From CALABS01 sp050260775 (GTDB lineage Bacteria > Pseudomonadota > Alphaproteobacteria > Rhodospirillales > Magnetospirillaceae), in contig JBLNCP010000028.1 in assembly GCA_050260775.1 (NCBI GenBank), positions 1 through 64,000 on the forward strand: a stretch of 64,000 nt of DNA, read 5' to 3'. Both the position numbers and the translations under genes were made by a program. Positions 8,661 through 16,623 of the stretch are shown piece by piece. Below the pieces are notes generated by a model. That model saw nothing but the letters and a program-made list of their open reading frames with translations, searched no databases and had not been told where the DNA came from. Every line of letters starts with the position of its first letter. Within the stretch, counting starts at the first letter, position 1.

Positions 8661-9443
8661 TCAGTTGAACAGGAAGTCCGACGCGCGGTCGCCGCCGGCC
8701 ACCCGGGCCTTGTCGTCCTTGGCGCGGAAGACGCGGCGGGCGACGGTCACCAGGTCGTCGGTCGACGGCTGGCTCTGGATGTGCTCCGACACCGGGGCCT
8801 GCTCCGCCTTGGCCTCGATCACCGCCGCCGGGATCGGCCGGGGGGCGGAGGCGGCCGGCGGCACGGGAGTTCCGTGCGCGGCCTGGGGCTCGGCGTAGCG
8901 CGAGAAGGCCTTGTCGGCGGGGAAGATGGCGGCGGCACGCTTGAGCGCGGCCTGCTCGATCGCCGGCTTCGGCGTCGCCGCCGTGGTGCTGGCGCGATAG
9001 ACGAAGCCCTCGGCGCGATAGACCTTGCTGCCGTAATCCTCGGCGGGGCGGTACCAGACGCGCAGCTGGCTCCAGTCGTTGCGGGGCGAAATGTCGAGAA
9101 CGGGGACCGAGCGGGTGATCTCGCCGCGGCCGGCACCACCCCGGGCCGGGGCCCAGTTGGCGTGGTCGACCAGCACCAGGCGATTGCTCACCACCCGGCT
9201 GACCACCGCGACGTGGCCGTGGCTCATGGCGCCCTGGCGCGAGAACACCAGCACGGCGCCGTCCTTGGGGATGCGGCCACGCTCGTAGACGCCGGCGGCA
9301 GCCTGCCACCATTCCCACGCGTCACCCTTCAGTTTGATGCCCGACGTCTCACGCGCATAGGGCACGCAGCTGATGGCGAAAGCATCGGCGACCGGGGTCG
9401 CCAGGAGAAGGGCTCCTACGAGCAACAGAAGGCCAATTCTCAC
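8661..9443 (-). CDS. Secreted CHAP-domain protein, probable peptidoglycan hydrolase
   Basis: Begins at GTG with GGGAGGG a few bases upstream; no closer ATG exists. Residues 1-21 form a signal peptide (hydrophobic stretch ending VADA). The CHAP domain follows at once: catalytic Cys26 in SCVPYAR and His77 in SHGHVAVV, with KDGAVLVF between them. CHAP proteins cleave peptidoglycan amide or peptide bonds in the periplasm or outside. The C-terminal half (about 140-260) is Ala/Pro-rich and has no recognisable domain. A 9-base inverted repeat lies immediately upstream of the ribosome site. The gene diverges from the TAXI gene. Substrate bond specificity is not predictable from sequence. Confidence 0.85.
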   Translation of the reverse strand: MRIGLLLLVGALLLATPVADAFAISCVPYARETSGIKLKGDAWEWWQAAAGVYERGRIPKDGAVLVFSRQGAMSHGHVAVVSRVVSNRLVLVDHANWAPARGGAGRGEITRSVPVLDISPRNDWSQLRVWYRPAEDYGSKVYRAEGFVYRASTTAATPKPAIEQAALKRAAAIFPADKAFSRYAEPQAAHGTPVPPAASAPRPIPAAVIEAKAEQAPVSEHIQSQPSTDDLVTVARRVFRAKDDKARVAGGDRASDFLFN

Positions 9444-9460
9444 CGATTACCCTCCCGTTC

Positions 9461-9485
9461 CCACAATCGGTTTTCACGATTGTGG
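9461..9485. promoter_or_regulatory. 9-base inverted repeat upstream of the CHAP gene
   Basis: CCACAATCG and CGATTGTGG form a perfect inverted repeat with a 7-base spacer (GTTTTCA). It ends four bases before the CCCTCCC complement of the CHAP ribosome site. It could be an operator, or a leader hairpin controlling access to that site; sequence alone cannot separate the two. Confidence 0.5.
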
Positions 9486-9677
9486 ACATAACGAAACCCG
9501 ATGGCAACCGGTTTAACCAATTTTCGTTAAAACATTCTATAACCCGGAAGGATACGCACAGGCTCAGAAGTCGCAACCCTTCCGGAACCGCCCAATTGCG
9601 GTCTATGATCCGCGCTTCCGGGGGCGCGTTACCATCGTCCCATCGTCGTGTCCGGGACCTATTCGGGAGAAGTACTG

Positions 9678-10640
9678 GTGAGATTGTTCGCGACGGTGGT
9701 TGTATCCGCCCTTGTCTTGACGCAGTCCCAAACGGCGTGGAGCGCCGAACGGCGTACCCTGGTCGTCGCGGCCGGCGAGGTCACCGGCTACTATTATCCG
9801 GCGGCGGGGGCGTTGTGCCGCGTCCTCAACAAGGAACGCCCCATGGGGGCGACCTGCGCGGCGTTCCCGTCCTCCGGTTCGGCCGCCAACGTCGCGGCCC
9901 TGAGGTCCGGCGACGTCGATCTGGCCATCCTGCAATCCCGGGCGGCGACGCTGGCGCTGGCGGGAGACGAAGGCTTCAAGGAGCAGGGGCCGTTCGCCGA
10001 CCTGCGCGCCGTCATGAGCCTGCACGGCGAGCAGGTGGTGGTGCTGGCGCGCCAGGGGTCCAACATCAAGGATCTGGCCGACCTCAAGGGCAAGCGCGTC
10101 AATCTGGGCCGTCCGGGCTCGTTCCAGCGCAGCATGGCCGACACGGTGCTCGAGGCGGCGGGGCTGTCGGAAGGCGACCTCGCCCCGGTGGTGGAACTCG
10201 ACCTCGGCGACCAGACGCCGCAGCTGTGCGAGGGCAACATCGACGCCGCCTTCTATACCGGCATCCATCCCATGGAGGAGGTCGCCACCGCGCTGGAGGA
10301 GTGCGAGGCCCAGGCGGTGCCGATCAAGGCCCGCACCATCGACGCCTACATCAAGCGCAATCCGTGGCTGTCCCACGCGGTGGTCAAGGGCGGCACCTAC
10401 GCGGAGATGAAGGCCGACCTGCCGGTTCTGTCGCTGAAGGCGGTGCTGGCGACGACGACGCGGCTGCCCGCCGACCAGGTGCAGGCCATCCTCAAGGCCG
10501 TGCACGCCAATTTCGGCGCCTTCACCCGGCTGCATCCGGTGCTGAACGGCCTGTCCAAGGCCGAGACCGCCCGCGACGGCATTTCCATCAAGCTGCACGA
10601 GGGCGCCGAGAAGTTCTACGGCGAGACCGGCCTGCGGTAG
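9678..10640 (+). CDS. TAXI-family (TRAP-type) periplasmic solute-binding protein
   Basis: A 320-residue exported protein starting at GTG with GGGAGAA seven bases ahead; a GTG 30 bases further upstream is less likely because the signal peptide would be displaced. Signal peptide at 1-23 (ends TAWSA). The mature part has the TAXI pattern: GEVTGYYYPAAGALC, then SSGSAANVAALRSGDVDLAI and LADLKGKRVNLGRPGS. Such proteins deliver carboxylate-type ligands such as glutamate or dicarboxylates to TRAP membrane subunits. No TRAP permease gene (DctM or fused DctQM type) is nearby, so it is an orphan here: it may serve a distant permease or a receptor. It converges on the cytochrome c gene, with a shared terminator between. 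Confidence 0.87.
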   Translation: MRLFATVVVSALVLTQSQTAWSAERRTLVVAAGEVTGYYYPAAGALCRVLNKERPMGATCAAFPSSGSAANVAALRSGDVDLAILQSRAATLALAGDEGFKEQGPFADLRAVMSLHGEQVVVLARQGSNIKDLADLKGKRVNLGRPGSFQRSMADTVLEAAGLSEGDLAPVVELDLGDQTPQLCEGNIDAAFYTGIHPMEEVATALEECEAQAVPIKARTIDAYIKRNPWLSHAVVKGGTYAEMKADLPVLSLKAVLATTTRLPADQVQAILKAVHANFGAFTRLHPVLNGLSKAETARDGISIKLHEGAEKFYGETGLR

Positions 10641-10672
10641 CCTCCCCCGGCTCTGGCGGCGGAGCAAAAGAA

Positions 10673-10704
10673 AAGCGCCGCCGGCCGCGAGGCCGACGGC
10701 GCTT
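10673..10704. terminator. Terminator hairpin between convergent TAXI and cytochrome c genes
   Basis: AAGCGCCG pairs with CGGCGCTT and, inside a C/A mismatch, CGGCC pairs with GGCCG around a GCGA loop. Read on the minus strand, the stem is followed by TTTTCTTTT, the mark of an intrinsic terminator for the cytochrome gene. On the plus strand the T-run is lacking, so termination of the TAXI transcript is less certain. Confidence 0.8.
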
Positions 10705-10722
10705 CGAACCCTGGGCGACCGA

Positions 10723-11076
10723 TTACTTGACGGTCTTCAGGTAGCCGATCACGGCGGCCACGTCCTCGGGCTTCTTCAGGCCGGCGAAGGCCATCTTGTT
10801 GCCGGGCACGGCGCCCTTGGGGTCGCTGATGTACTTGGTCAGGCTGGCTTCGTCCCAGGTCAGGCCCGAATTGGCCATCGCGTCGGAGTACTTGAAGCCG
10901 GCGGCGGTGCCCGCCTTGCGGCCGACCACGCCGGCCAGGCTCGGGCCGACGCCGTTCTTGCCGGCTTCCACCTTGTGGCAGGCCTTGCACTGGTTGAACG
11001 CGGCGGGGGCGTCGTCGGCGTGGGCGGCCATGGGGGCCAGCAGCAGGGCGGCGAGAGCGAGACCAACCTTCTTCAT
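10723..11076 (-). CDS. cycA: Class I c-type cytochrome, cytochrome c2-like
   Basis: Small soluble periplasmic electron carrier of 117 residues. The signal peptide is residues 1-20 (MKKVGLALAALLLAPMAAHA). The heme motif CKACH is at 30-34 and the likely sixth ligand is Met95 in PGNKMAFAGL. Mature length of about 97 residues fits a short cytochrome c2 or c-550. A longer frame starts 18 codons earlier, but the ATG used here has GGGAGA about eight bases ahead and begins the signal peptide. In related bacteria such proteins link the bc1 complex to oxidases, denitrification enzymes or the photosynthetic reaction centre; which applies here is unknown. The symbol is by family resemblance. Confidence 0.9.
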   Translation of the reverse strand: MKKVGLALAALLLAPMAAHADDAPAAFNQCKACHKVEAGKNGVGPSLAGVVGRKAGTAAGFKYSDAMANSGLTWDEASLTKYISDPKGAVPGNKMAFAGLKKPEDVAAVIGYLKTVK

Positions 11077-11440
11077 CACAATCTCCCAAGTCATGTTTGT
11101 TAAGAACGAAAACGCGGAACCTGCGGACAACGGCGCTCGGGCTGCGAGCCTGCCGTACGTTGCTCAGGGTAGAAAGGGTTGATGGCTGAAATGGGGCGCA
11201 TCCGAGGTATCTTCTCGCGCGACCGTCATCTCGATCCCGATGCGTGCGGGGGACGGTCGGCGAAAAACAGCGGACGCGGCGATTTCTCCCTGACGTTCTA
11301 GGCCAATGCGTCGGGCGCGCATTATGGGTGAGATCCATTCCAGGTTCAACAATTTAGCCGTCGAAAGTGGTAGTCGTTTTCATCGAATGGCGCGGGCGGC
11401 GGCGTTTGGCTCGGGCGCCCCGTGATGGTATGACGGCGGC
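11077..11440. other. Intergenic region between divergent cytochrome c and hrpB
   Basis: About 360 bases without a supported gene. Short open frames on both strands lack ribosome sites and any family resemblance. The part next to the cytochrome start is moderately A/T-rich and should hold its promoter. I see no terminator, repeat or RNA structure I can defend. Confidence 0.55.
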
Positions 11441-13954
11441 ATGACGCATCTGCCCATCGACGACGTGCTTCCCGCCATCCGTTCGGCGCTGGCCTCCGCC
11501 CCCGCCCTCGTCCTGCAGGCGCCCCCCGGCGCCGGCAAGACGACGCGGGTGCCGCTGGCGCTGCTGGCGGAGCCCTGGCTGGCCGGCCGGCGCATCGTCA
11601 TGCTGGAGCCGCGCCGGCTCGCCGCCCGTGCCGCCGCCGCCCGTATGGCCGAGACCCTGGGCGAGGGCATCGGCGATACGGTCGGCTACCGTATCCGCTT
11701 CGAGGCGCGGGTGAGCGCGCGGACGCGGATCGAGGTGGTCACCGAAGCCATCCTTACCCGTATGCTGCAGGACGATCCCTCGCTGCCCGGCGTGGGACTG
11801 GTGATCTTTGACGAATTCCACGAGCGCAGCCTCAACGCCGATTTCGGTCTGGCGCTGTGCCTGGAGACGCAAGGGGCGTTGCGGGACGACCTCAAGCTGC
11901 TGGCGATGTCGGCCACCCTCGACGGTGCCCCGATCGCCCGCCTGATGGGCGACTGCCCGGTGGTGACCAGCGAGGGCCGCGCCTTCCCGGTCGACACCCG
12001 CTTCCTCGCCCGGCCCGAGCCCCGGCGCTTCGAGGACGGGGTGGCGGCGGCGGTGGGCCAGGCCCTGGCCGCCGACGACGGCGACGTGCTGGTGTTCCTG
12101 CCCGGCACGCGCGAGATCCGCCGGGTGGAAACTTTGCTGGCCGACCTTCCGGCAGCGCGTGGGGTGATGGTGGCCCCCCTTTACGGCGACCTCGCCCAGG
12201 AGGCGCAGGACCGCGCCCTCAGGCCCGCCCGCGACGGCCGGCGCAAGGTCGTGCTCGCCACCGCCATCGCCGAGACCTCGCTGACCATCGAAGGCGTGCG
12301 CATCGTGGTCGACGGCGGCCAGATGCGGGTTCCGCGCTTCGATCCGTCGTCGGGGATGACCCGCCTGGTGACGCTGCCGGTCAGCCGCGCCTCGGCCGAC
12401 CAGCGGCGCGGCCGCGCCGGCCGCCTCGGCCCCGGGGTGTGCTGGCGCCTGTGGTCGGAGGCGGAGGACCGTGCGCTGCAGCCGTTCACCGCCCCCGAGA
12501 TTGCCGAAGCCGACCTCGCCCCGCTCGCCCTCGACCTTGCGCAATGGGGCGTGCAGGACGCGGGTACCCTGGCGTGGCTCGACCCGCCGCCGGCTGCGGC
12601 GCTGGCCTCGGCGCGCGAGTTGCTGGGGGAACTGGGCGCGGTGGACGAGGCCGGGCGGATCACCGCCCATGGCCGGGCCATGAACCGCCTCGCCATGCAC
12701 CCGCGCCTGGCCCACATGGTGCTCAAGGCGGGCGAACTCGGGGCCCGCGGGCTGGCCTGCGACATCGCCGCCCTGTTGTCGGAGCGCGACGTGCTGCGGG
12801 CCGAGCGGGGCTGCCGCGATGCCGACGTGCGGCTCCGGATCGACGCGCTGCGCACCGGCGAGGGCTTTGACCCCCGCCATGGGCTCGCCATCGACCGCGG
12901 CGCCCTGTCCCGGGTCCGCCAGTCCGCCCGCGAGTGGCGCCGCCGCCTCGGCCTCAAGGCCGGCCAGGAGGACGGCGATGCCCGCGATGCCGGCCTCCTG
13001 CTCGCCTTCGCCTATCCCGACCGCATCGCCCGGCGCCGCCCCGGTGGCGACAGCCGCTACGCCATGGCCAGCGGCCGCGGCGCCTTCTTTTCCGAGCCCG
13101 AACCGCTGGCCGCCGAGGAATTCCTGGTGGCCGCCGAGCTGGACGGCGACCGGCGCGAGGCGCGCATCTTCCTGGCGGCGCCGCTGAGCAAGGCCGAGAT
13201 CGAGACCCAGTTCGCCTCCGAGATCCGGTCGGTCGAGGCGGTGGCGTGGGACAGCCGCGACGAGGCGGTGGCGGCGCGGCGGCAGCGGCGGCTGTGGTCG
13301 CTGGTGCTCGACGACCACCGCATCGACAAGGCCGATCCGCATGCCCTGGCGGCGGCCATGGCCGAGGGTATCCGGGCCATTGGCCTGGCCGCCCTGCCGT
13401 GGACGGGAGAGCTTCTGAAATACCGCGAGCGCATCGGCTTCCTGCGCCGGGTCGACCCCGATTCGGGGTGGCCCGACGTTTCCGACGCGGCGCTGACCGC
13501 CGCGCTGGAGGATTGGCTGGCCCCCTACCTTGCCGGCATCACCCGGCGGGCCCACCTCGCTCGCCTCGATCTCGCGGCGGCTGTCCATGGCCTGCTCGAT
13601 TGGGAGTCCAAGCGGCGGCTGGACGAGCTGGCGCCGACCCATGTCCAGGTTCCGTCGGGCAGCCGGGTCCCCATCGACTATTCGGGCGACGAGCCGGTCC
13701 TGGCGGTGCGGCTGCAGGAAATGTTCGGCTGCGCCGAGACGCCCCGGATCGCCGGCGGCCGGGTGCCGCTGCTGCTGCACCTGTTGTCGCCGGCACGCCG
13801 TCCGGTGCAGGTCACTCGCGACCTCGCCAGCTTCTGGGCCAATGCCTACAAGGCAGTGAAGGCCGACCTCAAGGGCCAGTATCCCAAGCACTGGTGGCCG
13901 GACGACCCCATGCAGGCCGAGCCCACCGCGCGGGCCAAGCCGCGCGGCAAGTGA
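11441..13954 (+). CDS. hrpB: ATP-dependent RNA helicase HrpB
   Basis: DExH-type superfamily 2 helicase of 837 residues, the normal HrpB length. Motif I is PPGAGKTT at 28-35, motif II is the DEFH box (IFDEFHERS), motif III is MSATLDG, and motif VI lies in SADQRRGRAGRLGPG. The helicase-associated and HrpB C-terminal regions follow; the end shows the typical KAVKADLKGQYPKHWWPDD. The in vivo role of HrpB is poorly defined in most bacteria (RNA processing or turnover is presumed). It starts at an ATG without a strong ribosome site. Its 3' end is three bases from that of the convergent membrane-protein gene, so no shared terminator fits between them. Confidence 0.94.
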   Translation: MTHLPIDDVLPAIRSALASAPALVLQAPPGAGKTTRVPLALLAEPWLAGRRIVMLEPRRLAARAAAARMAETLGEGIGDTVGYRIRFEARVSARTRIEVVTEAILTRMLQDDPSLPGVGLVIFDEFHERSLNADFGLALCLETQGALRDDLKLLAMSATLDGAPIARLMGDCPVVTSEGRAFPVDTRFLARPEPRRFEDGVAAAVGQALAADDGDVLVFLPGTREIRRVETLLADLPAARGVMVAPLYGDLAQEAQDRALRPARDGRRKVVLATAIAETSLTIEGVRIVVDGGQMRVPRFDPSSGMTRLVTLPVSRASADQRRGRAGRLGPGVCWRLWSEAEDRALQPFTAPEIAEADLAPLALDLAQWGVQDAGTLAWLDPPPAAALASARELLGELGAVDEAGRITAHGRAMNRLAMHPRLAHMVLKAGELGARGLACDIAALLSERDVLRAERGCRDADVRLRIDALRTGEGFDPRHGLAIDRGALSRVRQSAREWRRRLGLKAGQEDGDARDAGLLLAFAYPDRIARRRPGGDSRYAMASGRGAFFSEPEPLAAEEFLVAAELDGDRREARIFLAAPLSKAEIETQFASEIRSVEAVAWDSRDEAVAARRQRRLWSLVLDDHRIDKADPHALAAAMAEGIRAIGLAALPWTGELLKYRERIGFLRRVDPDSGWPDVSDAALTAALEDWLAPYLAGITRRAHLARLDLAAAVHGLLDWESKRRLDELAPTHVQVPSGSRVPIDYSGDEPVLAVRLQEMFGCAETPRIAGGRVPLLLHLLSPARRPVQVTRDLASFWANAYKAVKADLKGQYPKHWWPDDPMQAEPTARAKPRGK

Positions 13955-13957
13955 GGG

Positions 13958-15016
13958 TCAGGCGGCGGGGGAGGGGGCGGCGCCGGGCTTGCCCTTGGCG
14001 CCGGCCTTGGCCCTGAGCGCCGCCGCCACCATGGTGGCGATGAAGGCGGCCAGGGCGATGCCGTTGAGCAGCCCGCCGCAGCGGCGCAGCTCGTCCATTG
14101 CCAGCAGGTCGCCGGCGACGCGGACGATCAGCCCGCCGTGCAGGAGCGCCAGCGGCGCGTAGAAATGGCGGCCGTAGGCGATCTTGATCTTGACCACCGC
14201 CGGCAGGATGACCGGCGCGTGGCCGAACACCATGGCGAAGACGAAGCCGACGAACAGGGCATGCAGGGCGGCGTCGTAGAGCCAGCCCTCGGCGAACGGC
14301 ATCAGCAAGCCCGACAGGGCGAGCCAGCCGTAGCCGCTGAGCAGGCAGACCGCCACGTAACGGGTGAGGCCGCCCTGGCGGATGGTGCGGCGGACGACGT
14401 CGTTGGCCAGCGACCAGGCGAACAGCAGCACCAGCCCGAGGCCGAAGGCCAGCGGCGAGGCGAAGGCGGCGCCCGCCAGCACCAGGGTCAACGGCGCCAG
14501 CAGCGTCGGCACGCGATGGCGCCGGGGCGGCAGGAAGCGCGACAGTTCCAGTCTTTCGCCGGCGATGGTCAGCACCAGGAAGCAGGCCCACAGGGGCACG
14601 ACCCGAGGGATGGTTGCGCCGTGGAACCAGGCGGCGTTTCCCGCCACCCAGGCCACGGCCCCCAGCGCCATCACGGCGGTGAACACCTCGGGCTGGCGGC
14701 GGACCACCACGAGCGCCATGGCCAGGAACACCAGGCTGCCGAACACCAGCAGCGGGGTTGCCGGCAAGCCGGCGGCAAGGGCGACGCCGCCGGCGCCGGT
14801 CAGCAGCGGGGCCAGATACCCCCACTTGCGGCCGAGCGCCACGGCGCGCTCCAAGCCGATGACCGTTCCGAAGAAGCCGGACACCATCAGCGGCCCGTGC
14901 AGCATCAGGTCGGCGGCGGGAACCTCCCAGCCCATCCGGGCCTCGCCGGTCAGCACGCCGATGACCAGCGAGACGGCGCCCAGCGCCAGGAGGGGGAAGG
15001 GCGGGATCGTCACCAT
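13958..15016 (-). CDS. Multi-pass membrane protein, distantly NnrS-like
   Basis: 352 residues with about ten hydrophobic segments and little soluble sequence. Histidines sit in or near helices in LMLHGPLMVSGFFG, AWFHGATIP, DAALHALFVGF and MVFGHAPVILP; the last two resemble helices of NnrS, a heme- and copper-binding membrane protein linked to nitric oxide tolerance and denitrification. The match is one of pattern only, so the family call is tentative. Its ATG overlaps the end of the DUF59 gene by seven bases, which indicates translational coupling. The C-terminus is Ala/Lys/Gly-rich. An alternative is an unrelated transporter or other heme-copper membrane protein. Confidence 0.5.
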   Translation of the reverse strand: MVTIPPFPLLALGAVSLVIGVLTGEARMGWEVPAADLMLHGPLMVSGFFGTVIGLERAVALGRKWGYLAPLLTGAGGVALAAGLPATPLLVFGSLVFLAMALVVVRRQPEVFTAVMALGAVAWVAGNAAWFHGATIPRVVPLWACFLVLTIAGERLELSRFLPPRRHRVPTLLAPLTLVLAGAAFASPLAFGLGLVLLFAWSLANDVVRRTIRQGGLTRYVAVCLLSGYGWLALSGLLMPFAEGWLYDAALHALFVGFVFAMVFGHAPVILPAVVKIKIAYGRHFYAPLALLHGGLIVRVAGDLLAMDELRRCGGLLNGIALAAFIATMVAAALRAKAGAKGKPGAAPSPAA

Positions 15017-15306
15017 CCGAGGATCTCGCGCGCCATGGAAGACAGCCGGTCGGGGCTCCAGAACGGCTCGGGCAGAACCTCGACGGTCACCGCAAGGCCG
15101 GGGGCCATGCCGGCCACCGCCCGCATCGCCTCGTCCTGCAGGTAGGAGGATTGCGGGCAGGCGGGCGTCGTCATGATCATGCCGACCCGCACAGCCCCCT
15201 CGGCGACCTCGACCGATTCCACCAGCCCGAGATCGACGATGTTGATGCCGACATCGGGGTCAAGCACCTGTCGGAGCGCGTCGAGCACGTCGGGCTGGGT
15301 GAGCAT
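15010..15306 (-). CDS. DUF59/MIP18-family metal-sulfur cluster assembly factor
   Basis: A 98-residue single-domain protein. It shows the family start (LDPDVGINIVDLGLV near 16-30) and the TTPACP segment holding the conserved Cys near residue 50. Relatives (SufT, PaaD, eukaryotic MIP18) help insert or mature Fe-S clusters in target enzymes. GGAGAGG precedes the ATG by about nine bases. The next gene downstream is translationally coupled and encodes the NnrS-like membrane protein, which suggests both serve one redox or nitric-oxide-related process. Its client protein is unknown. Confidence 0.82.
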   Translation of the reverse strand: MLTQPDVLDALRQVLDPDVGINIVDLGLVESVEVAEGAVRVGMIMTTPACPQSSYLQDEAMRAVAGMAPGLAVTVEVLPEPFWSPDRLSSMAREILGW

Positions 15307-15372
15307 GGGGGCGGCCTCTCCAGGGGATGGTTGACCATGCGCCGGCCCCGCCCGCGGCGGCCTTGAGGCTGG

Positions 15373-15720
15373 TCAAGGGGCGGCGATCAGCTTGAGGTCG
15401 GAGAGCCGTCCGATGGTTTCATCGAGCACGCGGCGCAGTTCGCCCGCTGATCGGGGATCTTGCTCGAAAGGGCGGGCCTCGGCCGCGCGCGCCGCGGCGA
15501 AGAGGGCGGGAAGCCCGAGCAGGGCCGAAGAGGATTTCAGGTTATGGACCGCCTTGGCCGCCGCCTTGCCTTGGCCGGCTTCGGTGTGCGTGGCGAAGTC
15601 CCTCACCAGCCGGCGGGCATCGCTGACGAAGAATTCCAAGAGTTCCTGCACCGGGCCGGGGCCGATCTCCGTCCGCAGCACCGCCAGCGCGTCGAGGTCG
15701 ACCAGCAGCGGGTCAGTCAT
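15373..15720 (-). CDS. Histidine phosphotransfer (Hpt) domain protein
   Basis: A 115-residue all-helical protein consisting of one Hpt domain. The phospho-accepting His59 lies in AVHNLKSSSALLG, the standard motif. Hpt proteins relay phosphate between a hybrid histidine kinase and a final response regulator. The start overlaps the last eight bases of the upstream response regulator gene, so the two are coupled and may be partners. No histidine kinase is encoded nearby, so the donor must be elsewhere in the genome. Confidence 0.88.
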   Translation of the reverse strand: MTDPLLVDLDALAVLRTEIGPGPVQELLEFFVSDARRLVRDFATHTEAGQGKAAAKAVHNLKSSSALLGLPALFAAARAAEARPFEQDPRSAGELRRVLDETIGRLSDLKLIAAP

Positions 15721-16336
15721 CGACCGTCTCGGGCTGCGGGGCCCGGCGAATGGCCGCGATCGCCTGGGCGCGCGAGCTGACCCCGAATTTCTTCAGGATC
15801 TTAGTGACGTGGACTTTGATCGTGTTGGCGGACAGCTGGAGTTCGTTGGCGATCTCCTTGTTCGACTTCCCCTTCGACAGCAGCAGCATGACCTTGCGCT
15901 GCATGGGGGTCAGGGCCGCATCCTCGCCCTTTGCCGCATTTGCCGCGCCAGGCATGCCGCAGAAGACCTGCTCACCCCGCATCACCGTGCGCAAGGCCGA
16001 CCCGATTTCCTCGGGCGGCAAGGTCTTGGGAATGAAGGCCGCGGCGCCTGACAGGCGCACCATTTCGGCAATGTCGGGAGTGGCGACCCCGGAGACCACC
16101 GCCACCGCGGCGCGGCCGCTCATCGCCACCAGATTGAACACTTCCTCCAGGGTTGCGAGGCCTGGCATGAGAAGGTCAAGAAGAATCAGGTCAAAGCTTG
16201 TTTTTTCAAGTAATCGCTGTGCGCAATCAAAATTATCGCACTCTACGACCGCAGGTTGAGCCTCGGTCGAAGCGGAAATGATGGCTCTGAGCCCCATTCT
16301 GAACAGCGGATGATCATCGACAATTAGGATGTGCAC
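15713..16336 (-). CDS. NarL/LuxR-type response regulator
   Basis: 207 residues: a receiver (about 1-120) joined to a LuxR helix-turn-helix (about 140-195; LTPMQRKVMLLLSKG, then SNKEIANELQLSANTIKVH). The receiver is complete, with acidic pair Asp7-Asp8, phospho-acceptor Asp54 in LILLDLLMPG and the conserved Lys in FIPKTLPPEE. This differs from the degenerate receiver at 5717-6349. It is expected to dimerise and bind DNA when phosphorylated. The coupled Hpt gene downstream is a likely phosphate source. The upstream gap is strongly A/T-rich and carries a palindrome, compatible with autoregulation or control of the divergent c-di-GMP genes. Confidence 0.92.
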   Translation of the reverse strand: MHILIVDDHPLFRMGLRAIISASTEAQPAVVECDNFDCAQRLLEKTSFDLILLDLLMPGLATLEEVFNLVAMSGRAAVAVVSGVATPDIAEMVRLSGAAAFIPKTLPPEEIGSALRTVMRGEQVFCGMPGAANAAKGEDAALTPMQRKVMLLLSKGKSNKEIANELQLSANTIKVHVTKILKKFGVSSRAQAIAAIRRAPQPETVDD

Positions 16337-16623
16337 AACGAAACACCTTCAGGGCGGGCAACCCACCCGTTTGGTGAAGTCTTTATAATTTTACCAAGAT
16401 GCGATAGCTATACGCCCGTATAATCATAACTGCGGGGTGATGTGGCTCATCCTGCGTCGCGCCCAAGAATACCCATCCTGCGCATTGAGTTTTTGATGCG
16501 CACAGGGACCGAACCTTTCGGTTATCACCCATCTTGGTGTCACCCCCCTTGGTAATTGCCGGTCCCGGCGTATTCGTCGAGGTTTGCTGTGCGCTCGCGA
16601 CGGGGCGACTGGGGGACGAGCGG
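16337..16623. promoter_or_regulatory. A/T-rich divergent regulatory region
   Basis: Lies between the response regulator (minus) and the c-di-GMP gene group (plus). Two TATAAT hexamers occur on the plus strand (16384-16389 and 16419-16424), but neither has a clear -35 partner at 16-18 bases. Composition is distinctly more A/T-rich than the flanking genes between about 16375 and 16435. No coding region is supported here; an open frame entering from 16534 has a TTG start and no ribosome site. Confidence 0.45.
16409..16422. promoter_or_regulatory. Palindrome TATACG-CC-CGTATA, candidate operator
   Basis: A perfect 6-base inverted repeat with a 2-base centre, overlapping a TATAAT hexamer. Its size and symmetry suit a LuxR/NarL-type dimer. 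The neighbouring response regulator is an obvious candidate binder, but this is inference from position. Confidence 0.4.

Noticed and set aside
6447..9491. Very long open frame (over 1000 codons) opposite the GGDEF-EAL and CHAP genes
   Set aside because: It is an antisense shadow typical of high-GC DNA. The opposite strand encodes full domain motifs with good starts, while this frame has low-complexity Gly/Ala/Arg/Val composition and no family resemblance.
9512..9530. TTAA...TTAA motif resembling a CtrA binding site
   Set aside because: The spacing between the TTAA halves is 10 bases, not the 7 of the CtrA consensus.
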